From JAENVT01 sp963720775 (GTDB lineage: Bacteria; Actinomycetota; Acidimicrobiia; Acidimicrobiales; Ilumatobacteraceae), in assembly GCA_963720775.1 (NCBI GenBank), contig CAVRGR010000006.1, positions 186,001 through 250,000 of the forward strand: a stretch of 64,000 bases of DNA, given 5' to 3'. Shown here piece after piece: positions 33,248 through 41,615 of this stretch. A program made the position numbers and the translations under genes. The stretch's first letter is position 1. Every line of letters starts with the position of its first letter. The notes below the pieces were generated by a model. That model saw only the letters and a list, made by a program, of their open reading frames with translations, did no database searches and was not told the DNA's origin.

Positions 33248-33475
33248 GACTCTGGTTCGTCGATGAGACCTACGTGAGGGTTGCTGGCGTGTGGCGGTAT
33301 GTGTACCGGGCTGTCGACGGCCAGGTGATCGAAATGTTCGTTTCGCTCCGCCGAGACATCGCGGCAGCGCGCACGTTCTTCACGACGGCCATCGCCGCAC
33401 ACGGGGAACCCGAAGAGGTCGTGACCGATCGGGCAGCGCCGTCGGCGAACGTGGTCGCGTCGTTCAGCTTTTCCA
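33248..33475 (+). pseudogene. IS6-family transposase fragment
   Basis: The frame reads 'FVDETYVRVAGVWRYVYRAV', 'DGQVIEMFVSLRRDIAAART' and 'HGEPEEVVTDRAAPSANVV', the middle of an IS6/IS240-type DDE domain. It has the first Asp (VDETY) and second Asp (VTDRA) but not the final Glu. Both ends of the gene and the terminal repeats are missing. It is a dead remnant directly upstream of the TPR-CHAT operon. Confidence 0.75.
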
Positions 33476-33526
33476 GCAGCCCACCCACAGAGGCGATCGA
33501 GTGAGATTGCTGCAACTCGATCGGGC

Positions 33527-34123
33527 TCAGGTCGAGCGGGTGACCGCTTCGACGTTGGTGACGAGCGGCCGCAACGGTGTTCCTGTCAGCCAGGTCGCGA
33601 CGCGTCGCAAGAGTGGCACGATCACGAACCATCCCAAGGTCGCTACGAGACCACCGAGCGCGAGTCCGGCGACGACGTCTCCGGGGTAATGGGCGCCGAC
33701 GTAGACACGGGTGAAGGCCATCAAGATCGCGAGGGCGGTGGCAATGAGGCCCCATCGTCGGTTGGCGAACAGCAGCCCGACCGCAACGGCGCCGGCAACG
33801 GTGGCATGGTCGCTGGGGAACGAGAAGTCGGTGGTCTTGCTGACGAGGAGGTGGACGTTGGCCATCGTCTCGTAGGGGCGGGCTCGATCGACGGCGCCTC
33901 CGATGATCTGTGCGACACCGAGCGCGACCAGCGCCGCGGCCGCTGCCCAGACGCTTGCGGCGAGTGCGGTGAGGTCGGCGTGTCGACGTCCGTCGATGTA
34001 GGCGACCAGCAACAGCGCGGCGAACAAGACGATGCCGTATCCGGCGTTTGCCCTCATGACACCGTGCGCCCAGCTGGTCCTGTCGGCGAGTCGGTTGATC
34101 CAGCGGAAGATGCTGCCGTCCAT
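33527..34123 (-). CDS. PAP2-family membrane phosphatase
   Basis: 198 residues with about five membrane segments. The phosphatase motifs are present: 'VDRARPYET' (KxxxxxxRP-like), 'SFPSDHAT' (PSxH) and 'RVYVGAHYPGDVVAG' (RxxxxxHxxxD). Such enzymes remove phosphate from lipid phosphates or undecaprenyl diphosphate at the membrane. ATG 34123 overlaps the stop of the DUF1232 gene (TGATG), so they are translationally coupled. The substrate cannot be deduced. Confidence 0.9.
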   Translation of the reverse strand: MDGSIFRWINRLADRTSWAHGVMRANAGYGIVLFAALLLVAYIDGRRHADLTALAASVWAAAAALVALGVAQIIGGAVDRARPYETMANVHLLVSKTTDFSFPSDHATVAGAVAVGLLFANRRWGLIATALAILMAFTRVYVGAHYPGDVVAGLALGGLVATLGWFVIVPLLRRVATWLTGTPLRPLVTNVEAVTRST

Positions 34124-34536
34124 CAGTGGGCTCCAGTTGTTGTCGTGATTGCTGCGGTCGATGGGGCCAACCGGTCGAGGATCCGACGCTCGGCCGGCCA
34201 CGCCTCGACGAGGGCTTCACGCGGGACGCGCCGCGCGGCGTACCTCAACGCCATCGCGACAACGACGATGTCGTCGAGCGGGCCGATGATCGGAAGGAAC
34301 TCCGGGATGAGATCAATCGGCGACAACACCCACAACCCGGCGAATGCCACGACCACCTTGACCCGACGAGGCACTCGCGGATCCTTGCGCAGCCTGCGAG
34401 CGGTCGTGACGCACGCCGGCAGCACCGAAGCGAGATCCTTGGCCAGACCATGTGGGAGCGTCTTGGCCAACCCGATCATGACGATCCAAGACACAGCGAT
34501 CACGATCGCAGCGAGGATCAACCAGTGCAGCACCAT
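34123..34536 (-). CDS. DUF1232 (YkvA-like) membrane protein
   Basis: 137 residues. An N-terminal membrane helix ('HWLILAAIVIAVSWIVMI') is followed by the DUF1232 signature 'LWVLSPIDLIPEFLPIIGPL', 'DDIVVVAMALRYAARRVP'. Function of the family is unknown. ATG 34536 is used because the upstream extension crosses a palindrome and the divergent gene. It is coupled to the PAP2 phosphatase gene and diverges from the ChrB-like regulator, which may control it. Confidence 0.85.
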   Translation of the reverse strand: MVLHWLILAAIVIAVSWIVMIGLAKTLPHGLAKDLASVLPACVTTARRLRKDPRVPRRVKVVVAFAGLWVLSPIDLIPEFLPIIGPLDDIVVVAMALRYAARRVPREALVEAWPAERRILDRLAPSTAAITTTTGAH

Positions 34537-34548
34537 GCACTGCCAGAT

Positions 34549-34564
34549 TGTAACGTCTGTTACA
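34549..34564. promoter_or_regulatory. palindromic operator in the DUF1232/ChrB divergent promoter
   Basis: TGTAAC-GTCT-GTTACA is a perfect 6-bp inverted repeat with 4-bp centre. It occupies the 27-bp gap between two divergent start codons and touches the ATG at 34564. A site here would control both directions; it is probably bound by the ChrB-like protein. Function is inferred. Confidence 0.6.
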
Positions 34565-35115
34565 TGACATCGGGTGCTGGCCGTGAGGGCTGGACGGTCC
34601 TGATCGTCCGTCTCCCATCGGAACCGTCGCGACACCGGGTCGCAGTGTGGCGCGAGCTGCGCCGAGTCGGCGCCGTGCAACTCGGCCAAGGGAGCTGGGC
34701 ACTGCCCGACGCCCCGCCGTTCGACGGATTCGCCGACAAGATTGTCACTCTCGTCGGCCAACACGAAGGTGACGTGCTCGCATTGTCCGCGTCAGCGATC
34801 GACGCAATCACCCGCGAGAGGATCCGCAGCCTGTACGACGACGCCCGTCGCGCCGAGTGGACCGAGTTCGTGTCCGAGTGCGGCAAGTGTCTCGCCGAAC
34901 TGGACAAGGAGATCCGCATCGAGAAGTTCACCCTTGCGGAGCTCGACGAGGAGGAACAGAACGTCGATCGACTCCGCAGATGGCACCGCGAGCTCCGCTC
35001 CCGCGACGTGTTCGACTCGGTCGACGAAGCGGAGATCCAGATTGAACTCGACGCCTGCACCACCGCGCTCGAGCGGTTCACCGAACTGGTGTACAACGCC
35101 GTCGGTCTGGACTGA
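34564..35115 (+). CDS. ChrB N-terminal-domain regulator
   Basis: 183 residues. The start 'GWTVLIVRLPSEPSRHRVAV' and 'WRELRRVGAVQLGQGSWALP' is the winged-helix ChrB_N fold, a PaaX-like domain found in chromate-resistance regulators and related proteins. The rest is a long charged helical region ('KFTLAELDEEEQNVDRLRRW') that could form a coiled coil. The C-terminal ChrB domain is absent, and no chromate transporter is nearby, so a link to chromate is not supported. It is divergent from DUF1232/PAP2 with a palindrome at its own start codon. Confidence 0.8.
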   Translation: MTSGAGREGWTVLIVRLPSEPSRHRVAVWRELRRVGAVQLGQGSWALPDAPPFDGFADKIVTLVGQHEGDVLALSASAIDAITRERIRSLYDDARRAEWTEFVSECGKCLAELDKEIRIEKFTLAELDEEEQNVDRLRRWHRELRSRDVFDSVDEAEIQIELDACTTALERFTELVYNAVGLD

Positions 35116-35165
35116 ATCCAGTGGCGATGGGCGTGAACACTTGCGAACCATGGGTTCAGCGGGGG

Positions 35166-35277
35166 GTGGATCGCAGTCGCGGCAGGATCAAGGTTCCACG
35201 CCTTTTGGGCGATGCCGGTCTGCGACTCGTCACGCTCTCCGCGTACTACGGCGTGCCAGCGGAAGGGCAGCACTAGG
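35166..35277 (+). pseudogene. PIN-like toxin N-terminal fragment
   Basis: A 36-codon frame reads 'DRSRGRIKVPRLLGDAGLRL' and 'VTLSAYYGVPAEGQ' then stops. This resembles the first third of a PIN-like toxin family of about 120-140 residues whose later 'W...L..KD..I' part is absent here. It lies in the gap before the ABC transporter genes. It is a remnant without a recognisable antitoxin. Confidence 0.4.
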
Positions 35278-35301
35278 TCAGGATCGTGGTCACAGGCAAG
35301 T

Positions 35302-36233
35302 ATGGAGGAGATGAGTGAGCCGGGAGTCGCGGTGGTGCGCGTCGATGAGCTCACGCGTCGCTTCGGCGCGACGCGCGGCGTGTCCGAAGTCAGCTTCGAG
35401 ATCGCGTCAGGGGAAGTATTCGGCTACCTCGGCCCGAACGGTGCGGGGAAGTCCGTGACGATCCGGCTGCTGCTCGGGCTCTACTTGCCGACGTCGGGTC
35501 GGGTCCGCGTGTTCGGTCTCGACCCGGCGGCCGAGAGCGTGGAGATCCATCGCCGGATCGGCTATCTGCCGGGCGAGCTGGCGCTCTACCCGCGACTGAC
35601 CGGTCGGCAACATCTCGACCGATTCGCTCGCATGCGCGACCTGACCGACATCACCTTCCGCGACACACTCGTGGAACGTTTCCACGCCGAACTCGATCGT
35701 CCGGTGCATGTGTTGTCCAAGGGCAACCGCCAAAAGATCGGCCTCGTGCTGGCGTTCATGCACCGACCGGAACTGCTCGTCCTCGACGAACCCACATCGG
35801 GCCTGGACCCGCTCCTGCAGGACGAGTTCGCACAACTGGTGCGGGAAACCGTCGACGAGGGACGCACCGTGTTCCTCTCCTCACACGAACTCGACGAGGT
35901 TCAGCGCGTTGTCGACCGCCTCGCGATCATCAAGGACGGACGCATCGTCGTCACCGATACCGTCGAGGTCTCCGCCGCAAGGCTCCCCGAACCATCGAGT
36001 TCCGCTTCGCGCAGGATGTCGATCCACAACGGTTTTCCGGGTTGGACGGAGTCCGCGTCTTGGACGACACCGACGCTCGGCGGGTCGCCCTCGTGATCAC
36101 CGGCTCGGTCGCGCCGCTGCTCCGAGTAGCCGCACAGCTCGACCCGATCGACATGACCGCACGACCGGCCGACCTCGACGAACTGTTCCTGCAGTACTAC
36201 CGAACCGATGCGCCACCGCAGGAAGGGTCGTGA
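35302..36233 (+). pseudogene. ABC transporter ATPase (drug/lipid export type), frameshifted near the end
   Basis: The NBD is intact: Walker A 'GYLGPNGAGKSVTIRLLLG', signature-like 'VLSKGNRQKIGLVLAFMHRP', Walker B 'LLVLDEPTSGLDPL' and the His switch 'VFLSSHELDEVQ'. After 'VVTDTVEV' (about 35970) the frame changes to nonsense and stops at 36096. The next frame resumes 'LRRKAPRTIEFRFAQDVDPQ' and runs to TGA 36233 with 'DLDELFLQYYRTD', a normal DUF4162-type tail. One C appears to be missing. The catalytic domain could still be made. Starts at ATG 35302 or 35311 with GGAGGAG nearby. Confidence 0.8.
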
Positions 36234-37022
36234 TGGCCGCCGACGTCGCGTTCCTCGACCTGCAGACACGGCGCCGTTCCCTCGTTGGGTACTCGGCCGG
36301 CATGGCCGTGTACGCGCTCGTCATCGTCGCGCTCTACCCCGACGTTCAAGGACGACACAAGTCTCAACTCGTTCACCGAGAACAACTCCACCGTCGCTGC
36401 GCTCTTCGGCGCCAGCGGCTCACTGACCAGCCCGTCCGGTTGGCTGAATGCGAACCTCTACGCGAACTTCGTACCGCTCGTCGTGCTCCTCCTCACCATC
36501 GGCTACGGCGCGTCATGCATCGCCGGCCAAAACGAGGACGGCATCCTCGGCCTAGTCGCAACCGTTCCGTTCACCCGCCGCCAGATCGCCACCCAGAAGT
36601 TCGCGACGATGAGCGCCCAAGCGCTCGTCGTGGCGATCATCACTGCGATCTGCGTCGCCGCCGGCCGGGGATTCGACCTCAACGTCACGGCCGGCAACCT
36701 CGCCGGCATCACAGCCGGCACCGCGCTCCTCGGGATCGATTTCGGCCTGCTCGCGATGCTCATCGGCGCCGCGACCGCCAGCCGCGGCACCGCGCTCGGC
36801 ACTGCCTCGGGGGTCGCGGCCGCGTCCTATCTGCTCAGCTCGCTCGCCCCCGTCGTGCACTGGCTCCGTCCAGCACGATACGGGTCGCTGTTCTACTACG
36901 CCGTCGGCAACGAACAACTCGTCCACGGCCTCAGACCAACCAACGCAGCGGCACTCGCCGGGGTCGGTCTGATCCTGTTCCTCGCGACCCTCACGACGTT
37001 CGACCATCTCGACATACGCTGA
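36233..37022 (+). pseudogene. ABC-2 type transporter permease, frameshifted
   Basis: ATG 36233 overlaps the ATPase stop (TGATG). The frame reads 'DVAFLDLQTRRRSLVGYSAG', 'MAVYALVIVALYPDV', then shifts near 36345 to 'FKDDTSLNSFTENNSTVAAL' and continues to 37022 with several membrane helices ('LYANFVPLVVLLLTIGYG', 'LGIDFGLLAMLIGAATASR'). Together they give a 263-residue exporter permease with six membrane segments, the partner of the ATPase upstream. As written both subunits are disrupted by one-base shifts, which points to either loss of the transporter or indel error. Confidence 0.75.
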
Positions 37023-37112
37023 TCACATCCGATCGCCGCGCTCCCACGGTCATCGCCATCGACTCCGGCTTCACGAGCGCCCGCTCGTGCGCCATCTCCC
37101 CCTGACATCGGT

Positions 37113-37397
37113 TCAACGAGTCGTCCATGCCAGGCCTGCCCGTGTGGTCGCTTGCTCGATTGCCTCGACGAGCCGATCGATCGAACCATCGCACGCCTCG
37201 AGATCGCCGGGGGCGAGCAGCAGCAGGTGGCCCGTGTTGGTCTCGGCGACGACCACCGGTGCCTGCCCACCGGCGGCGAGCGCGGATCGGCTCGGGCTGA
37301 TCGTCGCGATGGTACGTGTCGAATGGCACGGGCAACCCGGCTTGGCAGGCTTTCCACTCGGGTCGTTGACGGACGGAGCCTCGTCAAGGGAACTCAT
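37113..37397 (-). CDS. hypothetical small protein
   Basis: 94 residues from ATG 37397 ('MSSLDEAPSVND'), with 'PGCPCHSTRTIATISPSRSA' and a well-formed second half 'TGHLLLLAPGDLEACDGSID', 'RLVEAIEQATTRAGLAW'. No family is recognised and no ribosome binding site is obvious. The opposite strand also has open frames, but they look less protein-like. Confidence 0.4.
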   Translation of the reverse strand: MSSLDEAPSVNDPSGKPAKPGCPCHSTRTIATISPSRSALAAGGQAPVVVAETNTGHLLLLAPGDLEACDGSIDRLVEAIEQATTRAGLAWTTR

Positions 37398-37542
37398 GGT
37401 CGACAGCATCGCCGATCGAGCACCGCGAACGGCGGCGGTCGTGTTGTCGGAGGTTGGCCTGCCGCGGCCGGACGCATCATCGCATCGGGTGAACCGAACG
37501 GGATCCGCCGGCTGACCGGGTCTGTGTCCGGAAGGAGGAGAC

Positions 37543-37749
37543 TTGAACGCAATGTCCGACGAGTCACGGCCCAGCGACACGAACCCAGACCCGCCAGGGC
37601 CGGCCCGCACCTGCCGCTGCTGCCCCGGGTCGCCGGATCGCTGTGCCGGAGCTCGCACGACGCCGAGGACCAGCCCGAGAAGCCGAGGTCAGCCGCCGCC
37701 GTTGTCGTGTTGGCCGAGCCACGGTGTCTGCCATGAGCCCTGGCCCTGA
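37543..37749 (+). CDS. possible small Cys/Pro-rich protein
   Basis: TTG 37543 has a perfect GGAGGAG five bases upstream, which is the only strong reason to call a gene. The 68-residue product ('TCRCCPGSPDRCAGARTTPR') is rich in Cys, Pro and Arg, and its end overlaps the 3' end of zwf by 61 bp on the opposite strand. It may instead be a frameshifted remnant of a longer gene. Confidence 0.25.
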   Translation: MNAMSDESRPSDTNPDPPGPARTCRCCPGSPDRCAGARTTPRTSPRSRGQPPPLSCWPSHGVCHEPWP

Positions 37750-39119
37750 AGGAGTGCGTCTGCCTCGGGTGGTCCCCAGGAACCGCCGGCGTAGGTCGTC
37801 AGGTCGGGTGGGTTGTCGAGAAGTGGCTGCAGGACCCGCCATGTCTCCTCGACGGTGTCCTCTCGGGTGAACAGCGAACCGTCACCCTGCAGTGCGTCGT
37901 GCAGCAGACGCTCGTAGGGGTCGACCGGCTTGCCGAGCTCGGTGGCGAAGGCCAGGTCCATGTGAACGTCCCTCGACGCTCGACCGTCGGGGCCCTTGGA
38001 CAGCATGATCAGCCGCAGTGCTGCATCGGGGTCGATCCTCAACACGAGCTGGTTCGGTTCGGTTCGATGCGGCAGGTCGAGGAAGGAAAGCCGAGGCGGC
38101 CGTTTGAAGATGACCCTGATCTCTGTAACTCGCTCAGCGAGGGCTTTGCCGGCCCGTATGAAGAACGGCACGCCGGCCCACCGCCAACTGTCCACCACGA
38201 GGCGCAACGCCACATAGGTCTCGGTCACCGACCCGGCTGCCACACCCGCAACGTTGAGGTACCCCTGGTACTGGGCCCGAACGCAATGAGCCGGGTCGGC
38301 GTCTGGCATGGCTCGGAAGACCTCGACCTTCTTGTCCCACAGGGAGCGATGCCCTGGGGCGGCCGGGGCCTCCATGGCGATGAGCGCAAGTACCTGGAGG
38401 AGGTGGTTCTGCACCACATCGCGCAGCGCCCCGACGGAATCGTAGAACGCGCCTCGGTCATCCACTCCGAAGTCTTCGGCGAGGGTGACCTGCACCGCAG
38501 CGACGTGCTCGCGGTTCCAAACCGGTTCGAGCAGTGCATTGGCGAAGCGCAGAAAGTGGATGTCGAGCACCGGTTGCTTGCCCAGGAAGTGGTCGATTCG
38601 CAGGATCTGTTCCTCGTCGAGGACCTCGTGCAGTTCGCCGTTGAGCGCCCGTGCAGAGGCGAGGTCGTGACCAAACGGTTTCTCGATCATGACGCGGTTT
38701 CCCGCAGTGAGTCCCGCTCGCCCGAGCGCTGCGACCACTGTCGCGAAGAGCGAAGGCGGAATCTCGAGGTAGAACAACGCTCTACCGCCGCCCTTCAACC
38801 GAGCAGCCAGCCGGTCGTATGTGCTGTGGTCGGTGAAATCACCCTGAACGTACGTCAATCTCCGAGCCAACCGAGCGAAGGCCTTCTCATCCACGATCTG
38901 GCCCGCCGAGTCGAGCGCACCGCGCGCCGAAGCAATCAGGTGATCCACCGTCCAGTCGTTGACTGCGACTCCGATGATCGGGCCGTCCAACCGGCCGGCA
39001 ACCTCCAAGCCATACAACGCCGGAAACGTCATCTTGTGAGCCAGGTCGCCGGTGATGCCGAAGATCACCAATGCCTCGGACGGCTCAGTCGCCGCCTCGC
39101 CGATCATTGTCGACGCCAT
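37689..39119 (-). CDS. zwf: glucose-6-phosphate 1-dehydrogenase
   Basis: 476 residues, family length. It oxidises glucose 6-phosphate to 6-phosphogluconolactone with NAD(P)+, the entry to the pentose phosphate pathway. The N-terminal coenzyme fold is 'EALVIFGITGDLAHKMTFPA'. The active site is 'EEQILRIDHFLGKQPVLDIH', with the His-Phe-Leu-Gly-Lys signature, preceded by 'RVMIEKPFGHD'. The C-terminal dimer domain is intact. It stands alone here, without gnd, opcA or tal neighbours, so it may be a second copy in this genome. Confidence 0.95.
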   Translation of the reverse strand: MASTMIGEAATEPSEALVIFGITGDLAHKMTFPALYGLEVAGRLDGPIIGVAVNDWTVDHLIASARGALDSAGQIVDEKAFARLARRLTYVQGDFTDHSTYDRLAARLKGGGRALFYLEIPPSLFATVVAALGRAGLTAGNRVMIEKPFGHDLASARALNGELHEVLDEEQILRIDHFLGKQPVLDIHFLRFANALLEPVWNREHVAAVQVTLAEDFGVDDRGAFYDSVGALRDVVQNHLLQVLALIAMEAPAAPGHRSLWDKKVEVFRAMPDADPAHCVRAQYQGYLNVAGVAAGSVTETYVALRLVVDSWRWAGVPFFIRAGKALAERVTEIRVIFKRPPRLSFLDLPHRTEPNQLVLRIDPDAALRLIMLSKGPDGRASRDVHMDLAFATELGKPVDPYERLLHDALQGDGSLFTREDTVEETWRVLQPLLDNPPDLTTYAGGSWGPPEADALLQGQGSWQTPWLGQHDNGGG

Positions 39120-39240
39120 CTCAGGCGATGCACCCCAGATGCCGGGGTAGTTGGCGTGGACCGGGAATCCACGGAAGCAGGATCAACGCTGCGGTGAGCA
39201 CCATCCTGCATCGTCGAACTCCTTCCTGCAGCCATGCGCT

Positions 39241-39443
39241 ACCAGGGTCCGGAGCAACGCCCACGAGACATCCCGACGGCGGGAAGACCCGACACCGCGA
39301 AACGTACGCTGCTCTGCGGCGACGATACACCCGACATCGCCACACTCAGACGTCACCCCGCGGGCAGGATTGACGGGTCTGTGGGGCTAGATTGCCGAGT
39401 GGAGAGCAAGTCCGCTCCCCGTTGCGTTGCTCCGGACCCTGGT
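39241..39443. repeat. 20-bp perfect inverted repeat in the zwf-STAS gap
   Basis: Positions 39241-39260 (core GGTCCGGAGCAACGC) are exactly complementary to 39424-39443, separated by 163 bp. The right arm ends 27 bp before the STAS start codon. The 350-bp gap otherwise contains no supported gene. It could be a remnant of a small mobile element or a long-range transcript hairpin. Confidence 0.7.
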
Positions 39444-39470
39444 TGCGCCCGATCGCAAACGGAGGTGCAC

Positions 39471-39869
39471 GTGACTGATGAGTCGTGGGGACCGGCTTCG
39501 GCGTGTGCTGACCTCGACGGGTTCTTCACGGTTCGTGTTCGCTCCGACGGTCCGCTGCATGTGGTCGTGATGTCGGGGGAGCTGGATCTGGCGAGCAGCG
39601 CGGCGGCAATCCGTGCCTGTACACCGATCGATCATGTCGACGTGGTGGTGGCCATGGCGGACCTGGTATTCATGGACTGCGCCGGCTACGGCGCCCTGGT
39701 CGCCTCCCGGGCGATCCTCGAACGCCGGGGTGGCTCCATGGTGCTGATGGATCCTGTCGGTGAACCGCTCCGGCTGCTCACGCTCCTGCAACAGGCTGCA
39801 GACGATCCAGGCGCAATGCTGCAACTCGGCACCTCTTCCGTGTCGTTGGCCTCGGCCGAACGGTCATGA
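39471..39869 (+). CDS. STAS-domain protein (anti-sigma factor antagonist-like)
   Basis: 132 residues from GTG 39471, which follows GGAGG by six bases. The STAS fold shows as 'LHVVVMSGELDLASSAAAIR', 'VDVVVAMADLVFMDCAGYGA' and 'LVASRAILERRGGSMVLMDP'. In anti-anti-sigma factors the phosphorylated Ser/Thr lies in D-S-[ST]-G. Here the loop is D-C-A-G, with no phospho-acceptor. The protein would therefore be constitutively unphosphorylated or regulated otherwise. No anti-sigma kinase is adjacent. Confidence 0.8.
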   Translation: MTDESWGPASACADLDGFFTVRVRSDGPLHVVVMSGELDLASSAAAIRACTPIDHVDVVVAMADLVFMDCAGYGALVASRAILERRGGSMVLMDPVGEPLRLLTLLQQAADDPGAMLQLGTSSVSLASAERS

Positions 39870-39936
39870 CTGGCGCGGCATCGATCCTTGGGATCGCGCT
39901 CGTCCACGGCGACCCTTACGAGAAAGTTGACCGACA

Positions 39937-40950
39937 ATGAAATCCCACGATGATCTGAAGGCGCTTGCAACGGAATCCGACTGGTTCGTCACGGTCACAA
40001 TCCCGACGCCGAGCAACCTTGACGATGCTCAGGCGCGATTCGAGCTGGAATGGCGAAACGCACGTCGCCAGCTCTCCGAGGTGTGGGACGACAATGAAGT
40101 CGCACAGCTCGATGAGCTTGTCGGAGGTCTTCGTCACGGCGGCGGCGAATCGTTGGTCGTCATGCATGCCCGTCACGGATCGACGCTGATCGAAGTTCTC
40201 GACGAGCCGATCTCGGCGACGACCGTTCACGAGGGGCCGTTGCCGCGGTTGGCGACGGTGATCGAAGCCAGACAACGTGTCGTCGCCCACGTCGTCGTCG
40301 AAGCCGACCGCGCCGGCGCCGACCTGACAGCCTTCGACGGTGGCACCGTGCTGGCTACCGACACCGTCGAAGGTTCGACCGTGCACATCCATCGCGGTCA
40401 CCCCGGCGGATGGTCCCAGCACAGGTACCAACAGCGGGCGGAAAACACCTGGGAGAACAACGCCCGCAAGGTCGCTGACGCCGTCGCAACACTCGCTCAT
40501 AGGGTCGACGCACAACTGATCGCGGTCGCGGGCGACATCCGCGCTCAGACCTTCATCCTCGAGTCACTCCCCACCGACCTTGTCGGTATCGCCGTCAGGA
40601 TCGATGCCGGCTCACCGGAGGGCATAGCCGACGAGGTGGTCCGGCTGGTCTCGACAATCGTCGCAGAACGATTGGCTGCTGCCGCCGAACTCGTTCGTGC
40701 CGGCCTGAGCAACGGCACCGCATCCATCGACACCGACGCGATCATCGATGCGCTCCGCGAAGGCCGCGTCGGCACCTTGCTCGTCCACGACGACGGAACG
40801 TCCGGACCTGACGCCGACCCGACCTGGCTCGACGGCGCCCGCCTCGTCGATCGAGACATCGTCGCCGCCCTCGCCACCGACGCGGAGATCCTTGTCGTGC
40901 CCCACCTTGCGATGATGGATGGGCCAGTGGCGGCGTTGATGCGCTGGTAA
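39937..40950 (+). CDS. baeRF-family (Rv2629/Vms1-like) translation factor homologue
   Basis: 337 residues. It resembles the bacterial eRF1-like (baeRF, family 2) group to which mycobacterial Rv2629 belongs: an N-terminal domain ending 'GPLPRLATVIEARQRVVAH', a central release-factor-like domain with 'HPGGWSQHRYQQRAENTWEN', and a C-terminal eL30-like domain 'VGTLLVHDDGTSGPDADP'. Relatives act on stalled or idle ribosomes; Balon, related to this group, is a hibernation factor binding the ribosomal A site. The catalytic GGQ of true release factors is absent. ATG 39937 has a weak GAGAAAG site. The role here is inferred from family. Confidence 0.8.
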   Translation: MKSHDDLKALATESDWFVTVTIPTPSNLDDAQARFELEWRNARRQLSEVWDDNEVAQLDELVGGLRHGGGESLVVMHARHGSTLIEVLDEPISATTVHEGPLPRLATVIEARQRVVAHVVVEADRAGADLTAFDGGTVLATDTVEGSTVHIHRGHPGGWSQHRYQQRAENTWENNARKVADAVATLAHRVDAQLIAVAGDIRAQTFILESLPTDLVGIAVRIDAGSPEGIADEVVRLVSTIVAERLAAAAELVRAGLSNGTASIDTDAIIDALREGRVGTLLVHDDGTSGPDADPTWLDGARLVDRDIVAALATDAEILVVPHLAMMDGPVAALMRW

Positions 40951-41049
40951 TCGCCGACTCGGCGTCGAACACGCCCTGATGCATTTGGTGGAGACGGAGG
41001 AAGTGCGCGACCTCGCCTTAGGGTTCTGAGACCACATCAGGAGGTCGAG

Positions 41050-41517
41050 ATGCGAAGGCGTGTTGTTGTACTCGTTGCGGTGGCTCTTCCCGGCTTGTTG
41101 CGACGGGCTGCGGGGAAGACCGAAACGGCGTGTACGCCAGGCAGGAACCTCAGGCCAAGCATCCCCCGGAGGCACCGCTGTGAACGGCATCGAGAGGGCA
41201 TGGGTCGACGGCATCGACCTCGACCGTGTCAAGGCTGGTCCGGTGACATTCACCTTCAAGAACATCGGTACCCAAACTCACGAGATGCTCGTCGTGAAAA
41301 CCGATCTGCCGGTCGGCGGGCTGCCTGTCGACCCGATCACGAGAAAGTTCAACTAGGGGTCGTCCGAGTGGAAGGTCGTCGACGAGATCTCTGAGTACGA
41401 ACCGCTGAGGTCAGGGAAGTCGCCCTCAACCTCGCGCCTGGCGAGTACCAACTGGTCTGCAACATCGCAGGCCACTACCAGAACGGAATGGCCACTGCGG
41501 TCGAAGTCGACAGTTGA
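41050..41517 (+). pseudogene. cupredoxin-type lipoprotein, disrupted
   Basis: The N-terminus 'MRRRVVVLVAVALPGLL' shifts to 'LVATGCGEDRNG' (a lipobox). Another frame carries 'VNGIERAWVDGIDLDRVKAG' and 'TFTFKNIGTQTHEMLVVKTD', with the first copper-type His. A TAG follows at 41354-41356. The frame after it reads 'SSEWKVVDEISEYEPL', and a last frame gives 'LNLAPGEYQLVCNIAGHYQN', 'GMATAVEV' to the stop at 41517. The ligands His, Cys, His and Met of a blue-copper site are all recognisable. Three frameshifts and a nonsense codon make it non-functional as written. Confidence 0.75.
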
Positions 41518-41615
41518 GCAAGACGGACTAGCGCTTGTTCCCAGGCCATGAGTCGCGGGCAGGGCGTTGCCCGTTCTCGAAGCTGCGTAGTGGCTGGTCG
41601 GTACGATGCTCGCAA

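Noticed and set aside
34564..35115. Chromate resistance function for the ChrB_N protein
   Set aside because: The ChrB C-terminal domain and a ChrA transporter are missing.
35970..36350. Programmed frameshifting in the ABC transporter genes
   Set aside because: No slippery heptamer or downstream structure was seen, and similar shifts occur in unrelated genes; mutation or indel error is simpler.
37899..39197. 432-residue plus-strand frame opposite zwf
   Set aside because: Antisense shadow of a well-conserved dehydrogenase gene.
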